A stretch of DNA of 64,000 nucleotides, taken from the NCBI GenBank assembly GCA_964632505.1, contig CAZWCE010000012.1, positions 62,001-126,000 of the forward strand. Direction: 5' to 3'. The notes under the pieces are model-generated. The model did not search any database and was not told the DNA's origin. It was given only the letters and a program-made list of their open reading frames with translations. The position numbers and the translations under genes were made by a program. This document shows, one piece after another, positions 61,641-64,000 of this stretch (positions are counted from its first letter, which is position 1; each line of letters begins with the position of its first letter). Origin of the DNA: CAZWCE01 sp964632505 (GTDB lineage Bacteria > Planctomycetota > Planctomycetia > Pirellulales > Thermoguttaceae).

Positions 61641-62530
61641 TTACTTTTTGTCGGCCTTTTTTCTTTTCTTCTCATACTGATTCGGGAGTTCGTCTTCCCA
61701 GCTTCGCAGCTTCTCGCTGAGTGTGGCGACCATATCGGGATGCTGCGCGGCGACGTTCACGCTCTCGCGGGGGTCGCTCGCAAGATCGTAGAGTTCGCTC
61801 GCTTCCCCCCGTCGGTGGTTCAGGTGGAATTTCCATCGACCGTCTCGCATGACGGGATTGCCGCCGGCGGCACTGACTTTCCAGAAGAGAGGCTTGCTGC
61901 GCGGCCGATCGGCGCCGAACCAGATGTCGGAAATGTCTTCTCCATCGAGCTGCTCGGGGATTTCCTCCACACCGGTGATCGCACACAGCGTGGGAAGCCA
62001 GTCGATGAACGAACAGACGTTCCGGTTATCGACGCGACCCGCTTGGACATGCCCCGGCCAGCGAATGATGAACGGAACCCGCGTCCCTCCTTCGTAGAGT
62101 TCATGCTTGCCGCCGCGAAACTCCCCGGCATAACCGAGCATGTTTTTCGAGTATTTTCGGGCTCCCTTATTGGCGAGGATGACAGGGGCGGGCCCATGGT
62201 CGCTCGAAAAGACCACGATCGTGTCCTCCCGGAGCCCGAGCTCATCGATGACTTGGAGGACTCGTCCGACGTTCAGGTCGATCTGATACACATCGCCGAT
62301 GTATTGTTGCATTGATTCGTCGAGTTTGCCGCCGATCCGGAGACACTCGTCGAATTTGTGCTGCATGGTCGCGGAAAAGTCGTTTCGATCGACCGTCACC
62401 TTCTCGAATTCATCGTCCAGGCCGGGAGGCGTGTACGGAAAGTGGATGGCGACCGGTGCGAAGTACAAAAAGAACGGGATTTCGTCGGAGGAGTCTTCGA
62501 GCCACTCGACGGCCTCGCTCGTCAGCCGAT
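61641..62530 (-). pseudogene. 5'-truncated sulfatase (C-terminal part only)
   Basis: Sulfatase homology begins near LTSEAVEWLED and continues with FFLYFAPVAIHFPYTPPG, VFSSDHGPAP, GGKHELYEGGTRVPFIIRWP and SELYDLASDPRESVNVA, the standard C-terminal half of formylglycine-dependent sulfatases. The N-terminal portion with the CxPxR active-site motif and first metal ligands is absent; the open frame runs to 62678, but upstream of 62530 it is simply antiparallel-free overlap with the metal-lipoprotein gene in another frame. The result cannot be an active sulfatase. I infer a deletion or recombination that fused the relic to the end of the neighbouring gene. Confidence 0.8.
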
Positions 62531-62920
62531 TCAGTCGGAGATTTTCGCGAGATATTTTTCGGGATCTTCTCGAAAGGTTGATTCGCATCCCGAACAGCAG
62601 AAGAAGACCGTCTCTCCCTCGTATTCGATTTGGTACGGTTTGCCCATCGAACCGAGTTTCGCCTCGGTCACCGGACAAATTTCCTGCTCAAGGGCCAGCT
62701 TTCGTTCTTCGGGCGGCAGTTCTTCGAGTGCCTCGGAAACTTCGGTCGAGGCCGGCATGTCCATCTCGGCGGAAGACGTGTCGGCCGAATCGGCGCTCTT
62801 TTCCTCGCTCTCGTTGGCCGGAGGGGCTTCGTCGGTGTCGGTCGGCGGGTTGCAACCGACGATCAAGGCAACCAAGAACAAAAGGCTCCAAACCATTGCC
62901 GGGAAACTTGCGTTTTTCAT
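62531..62920 (-). CDS. Metal-binding lipoprotein (YHS/TRASH-like) next to cusA
   Basis: 129 aa from ATG 62920 with AAGGAG. Signal peptide with lipobox LIVGC (Cys23). Acidic linker, then a small Cys-rich domain: ICPVTEAKLGSMGKPYQIEY and FFCCSGCESTFREDPEKYLA, a YHS/TRASH-type metal site. Such domains bind copper or silver and accompany CusCBA-type pumps, and the next gene upstream is the CusA-type pump. It probably hands metal to the efflux system in the periplasm. Its stop codon lies exactly at the start of the sulfatase relic. Confidence 0.83.
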   Translation of the reverse strand: MKNASFPAMVWSLLFLVALIVGCNPPTDTDEAPPANESEEKSADSADTSSAEMDMPASTEVSEALEELPPEERKLALEQEICPVTEAKLGSMGKPYQIEYEGETVFFCCSGCESTFREDPEKYLAKISD

Positions 62921-62935
62921 TGTTTTCTCCTTCCT

Positions 62936-62980
62936 CAAAAAGTGAATCACCCCAGTCTTTGAATCTGAAAGGGGGTTCAC
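62936..62980 (-). terminator. Terminator or attenuator between cusA and the metal lipoprotein gene
   Basis: On the minus strand GTGAACCCCC (62980-62971) pairs with GGGG...TTCAC (62953-62942, three-nt bulge TGA), followed by five T (62940-62936). It starts directly after the pump stop codon and 16 nt before the lipoprotein start, so it can reduce downstream expression. Confidence 0.65.
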
Positions 62981-64000
62981 TCAAGTGATTTTCTTTTTCA
63001 GTTGCTTCGACTTCAACTCGATTTCACGAAGCAGACAAAAACTGACCGGGACGAAAAACAGGGTGATCAGGGCGATGCTCATCCCACCGAAGGATGGAAT
63101 CGCCATCGGCACCATCAGGTCGCTGCCGCGGCCATCGCTGGTGAGGATCGGCAGCAGCGCCAAAATCGTGGTGGCCGTCGTCATCAGGCAAGGGCGAATG
63201 CGTCGCAATCCGGCTTGCACCGTCGCGTCGCGAATCTCTTGCTTCGTTCGAGGTTGATTCTCTCGGAACGAATCGCTCAGATACGAGGCGATGACCACCC
63301 CGTCGTCGGTCGCGATGCCGAGCAAGGCGATGAACCCCACCCAAACCGCGACGCTCAAATTATAGGGGGTGACATGGAAAAGGTCCCGCATGTCGACCCC
63401 GAAAACCGAGAAGTTCAGAAACCAGTCGGTCGAATAGAGTCCCAGCATGAGGAATCCGCCCGAGAAGGCGACGAACACGCCCGCGAAGATCAAAAGCGTG
63501 GTGCCGACGGCCCGAAACTGCAAAAACAGGATAATGAAGATCAAAAACAAGGCCAGAGGAACGACGACGGCCAGGGTTTTGGCCGAGCGGACCTGATTCT
63601 GATAACTTCCGATGAAGGTCGGCTTCGCGACACCCGGGGGAAGTGACAATCCCCCGTTGGCGATCGCCTCTTCCAAATGTTTCCGCGCATTCTCGACCAC
63701 CTCGACTTCGGCATACCCCTTCTTTTTATTGAAGATCACATAGCCGACCAGTCGGGTATTTTCACTCTTGATCGCCTGGGGGCCCCGGACGTAGCGGATC
63801 GTCGTCAGTTCCTTCATGGGAATCTGAGTTCCGTCGGGTGCGGCGACGAGAATATTCCGGATCGCCTGGATCGAATCGCGCAGTTCCCGTTTGTAACGCG
63901 CCCGGATCGGGTATCGCTCACGGCCTTCGAACATCGTCGTGATCTTGCGGCCGCCGATCGCCGTTTCGATCACATTCTGGATGTCGCGGATATTCAAACC
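62981..64000 (-). CDS. cusA: CusA/CzcA-type heavy-metal RND efflux pump, 3' part
   Basis: The last ~340 residues of an RND pump of about 1040 aa; the 5' part lies beyond the right edge. Visible are the second periplasmic (porter) domain end and the C-terminal transmembrane block: AVVVPLALFLIFIILFLQF, then VGFIALLGIATDDGVVIASYL, with the charged Asp pair in the fourth helix of the repeat, and RRIRPCLMTTATTILALLPIL, a strong HME-RND signature. Likely exports Cu/Ag or related cations. The following lipoprotein gene fits this role. Confidence 0.88.
   Translation of the reverse strand, partial: GLNIRDIQNVIETAIGGRKITTMFEGRERYPIRARYKRELRDSIQAIRNILVAAPDGTQIPMKELTTIRYVRGPQAIKSENTRLVGYVIFNKKKGYAEVEVVENARKHLEEAIANGGLSLPPGVAKPTFIGSYQNQVRSAKTLAVVVPLALFLIFIILFLQFRAVGTTLLIFAGVFVAFSGGFLMLGLYSTDWFLNFSVFGVDMRDLFHVTPYNLSVAVWVGFIALLGIATDDGVVIASYLSDSFRENQPRTKQEIRDATVQAGLRRIRPCLMTTATTILALLPILTSDGRGSDLMVPMAIPSFGGMSIALITLFFVPVSFCLLREIELKSKQLKKKIT

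Overview
The window looks like a stretch of planctomycete chromosome. The signs are two very large secreted proteins with the LEPR-XLL type N-terminal motif and dockerin-like EF-hands, tandem DUF1080 proteins with a ThuA-like protein, a sulfatase relic, an MJ0042-type zinc-ribbon membrane protein, a BBP2-like outer-membrane porin, an EF-G of the AHIDSGKTT class shared by planctomycetes, spirochaetes and mitochondria, and lipid A/core genes (kdsB, a waaF-like heptosyltransferase). This assignment is inferred from gene content; there is no rRNA or other phylogenetic marker here beyond EF-G.

Layout. 0-1.3 kb: CpaE/TadZ-like ATPase on the minus strand. 1.7-7.4 kb: complete phosphate uptake operon pstS-pstC-pstA-pstB-phoU with a candidate Pho box, and a PstA carrying a large charged insertion. 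7.4-10.2 kb: minus-strand LPS-core glycosyltransferase cluster. 10.4-13.2 kb: TgpA-like transglutaminase membrane protein. 13.2-15.8 kb: MATE exporter and hemE, minus strand. 16.6-20.5 kb: EF-G and a prenyltransferase-fold membrane protein. 20.5-23.5 kb: kdsB-pyrG-DUF1844, minus strand; PyrG makes the CTP that KdsB uses. 23.8-26.5 kb: secreted SMP-30-like protein convergent with a porin, sharing a hairpin terminator. 27.3-37.6 kb: two giant surface proteins (2270 and 1081 aa) that share a cohesin-like plus dockerin-like module. 37.9-39.8 kb: hslV-hslU. 39.9-46.6 kb: a secreted tandem alpha/beta hydrolase and a 1515-aa membrane protein with a voltage-sensor-like four-helix module but no visible pore. 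46.9-49.5 kb: DUF1080-DUF1080-ThuA-like operon. 49.6-52.1 kb: zinc-ribbon membrane protein whose 3' end runs about 250 nt into a convergent phosphohexomutase gene. 52.4-54.6 kb: VWA membrane protein. 54.6-57.2 kb: LRR lipoprotein and an RNase HII-like protein, minus strand. 57.7-60.3 kb: NhaR-like LysR regulator, tRNA-Met(CAU) and a SorC-like sugar-binding protein. 60.7-64.0 kb: secreted HExxH metallopeptidase, a 5'-truncated sulfatase relic, a metal-site lipoprotein and the 3' part of a CusA-type RND pump gene that runs off the window.

No CRISPR array, insertion sequence, prophage or rRNA was seen. The least ordinary items are the pore-less voltage-sensor-like giant (42-46.6 kb), the paired cohesin/dockerin-type surface proteins with a degenerate metzincin site (27-37.6 kb), the PstA with a roughly 235-residue insertion, the sulfatase truncated exactly at the end of a metal-lipoprotein gene, and the long convergent overlap at 50.8-51.06 kb. 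Family names are from sequence recognition by eye; no database search was possible.
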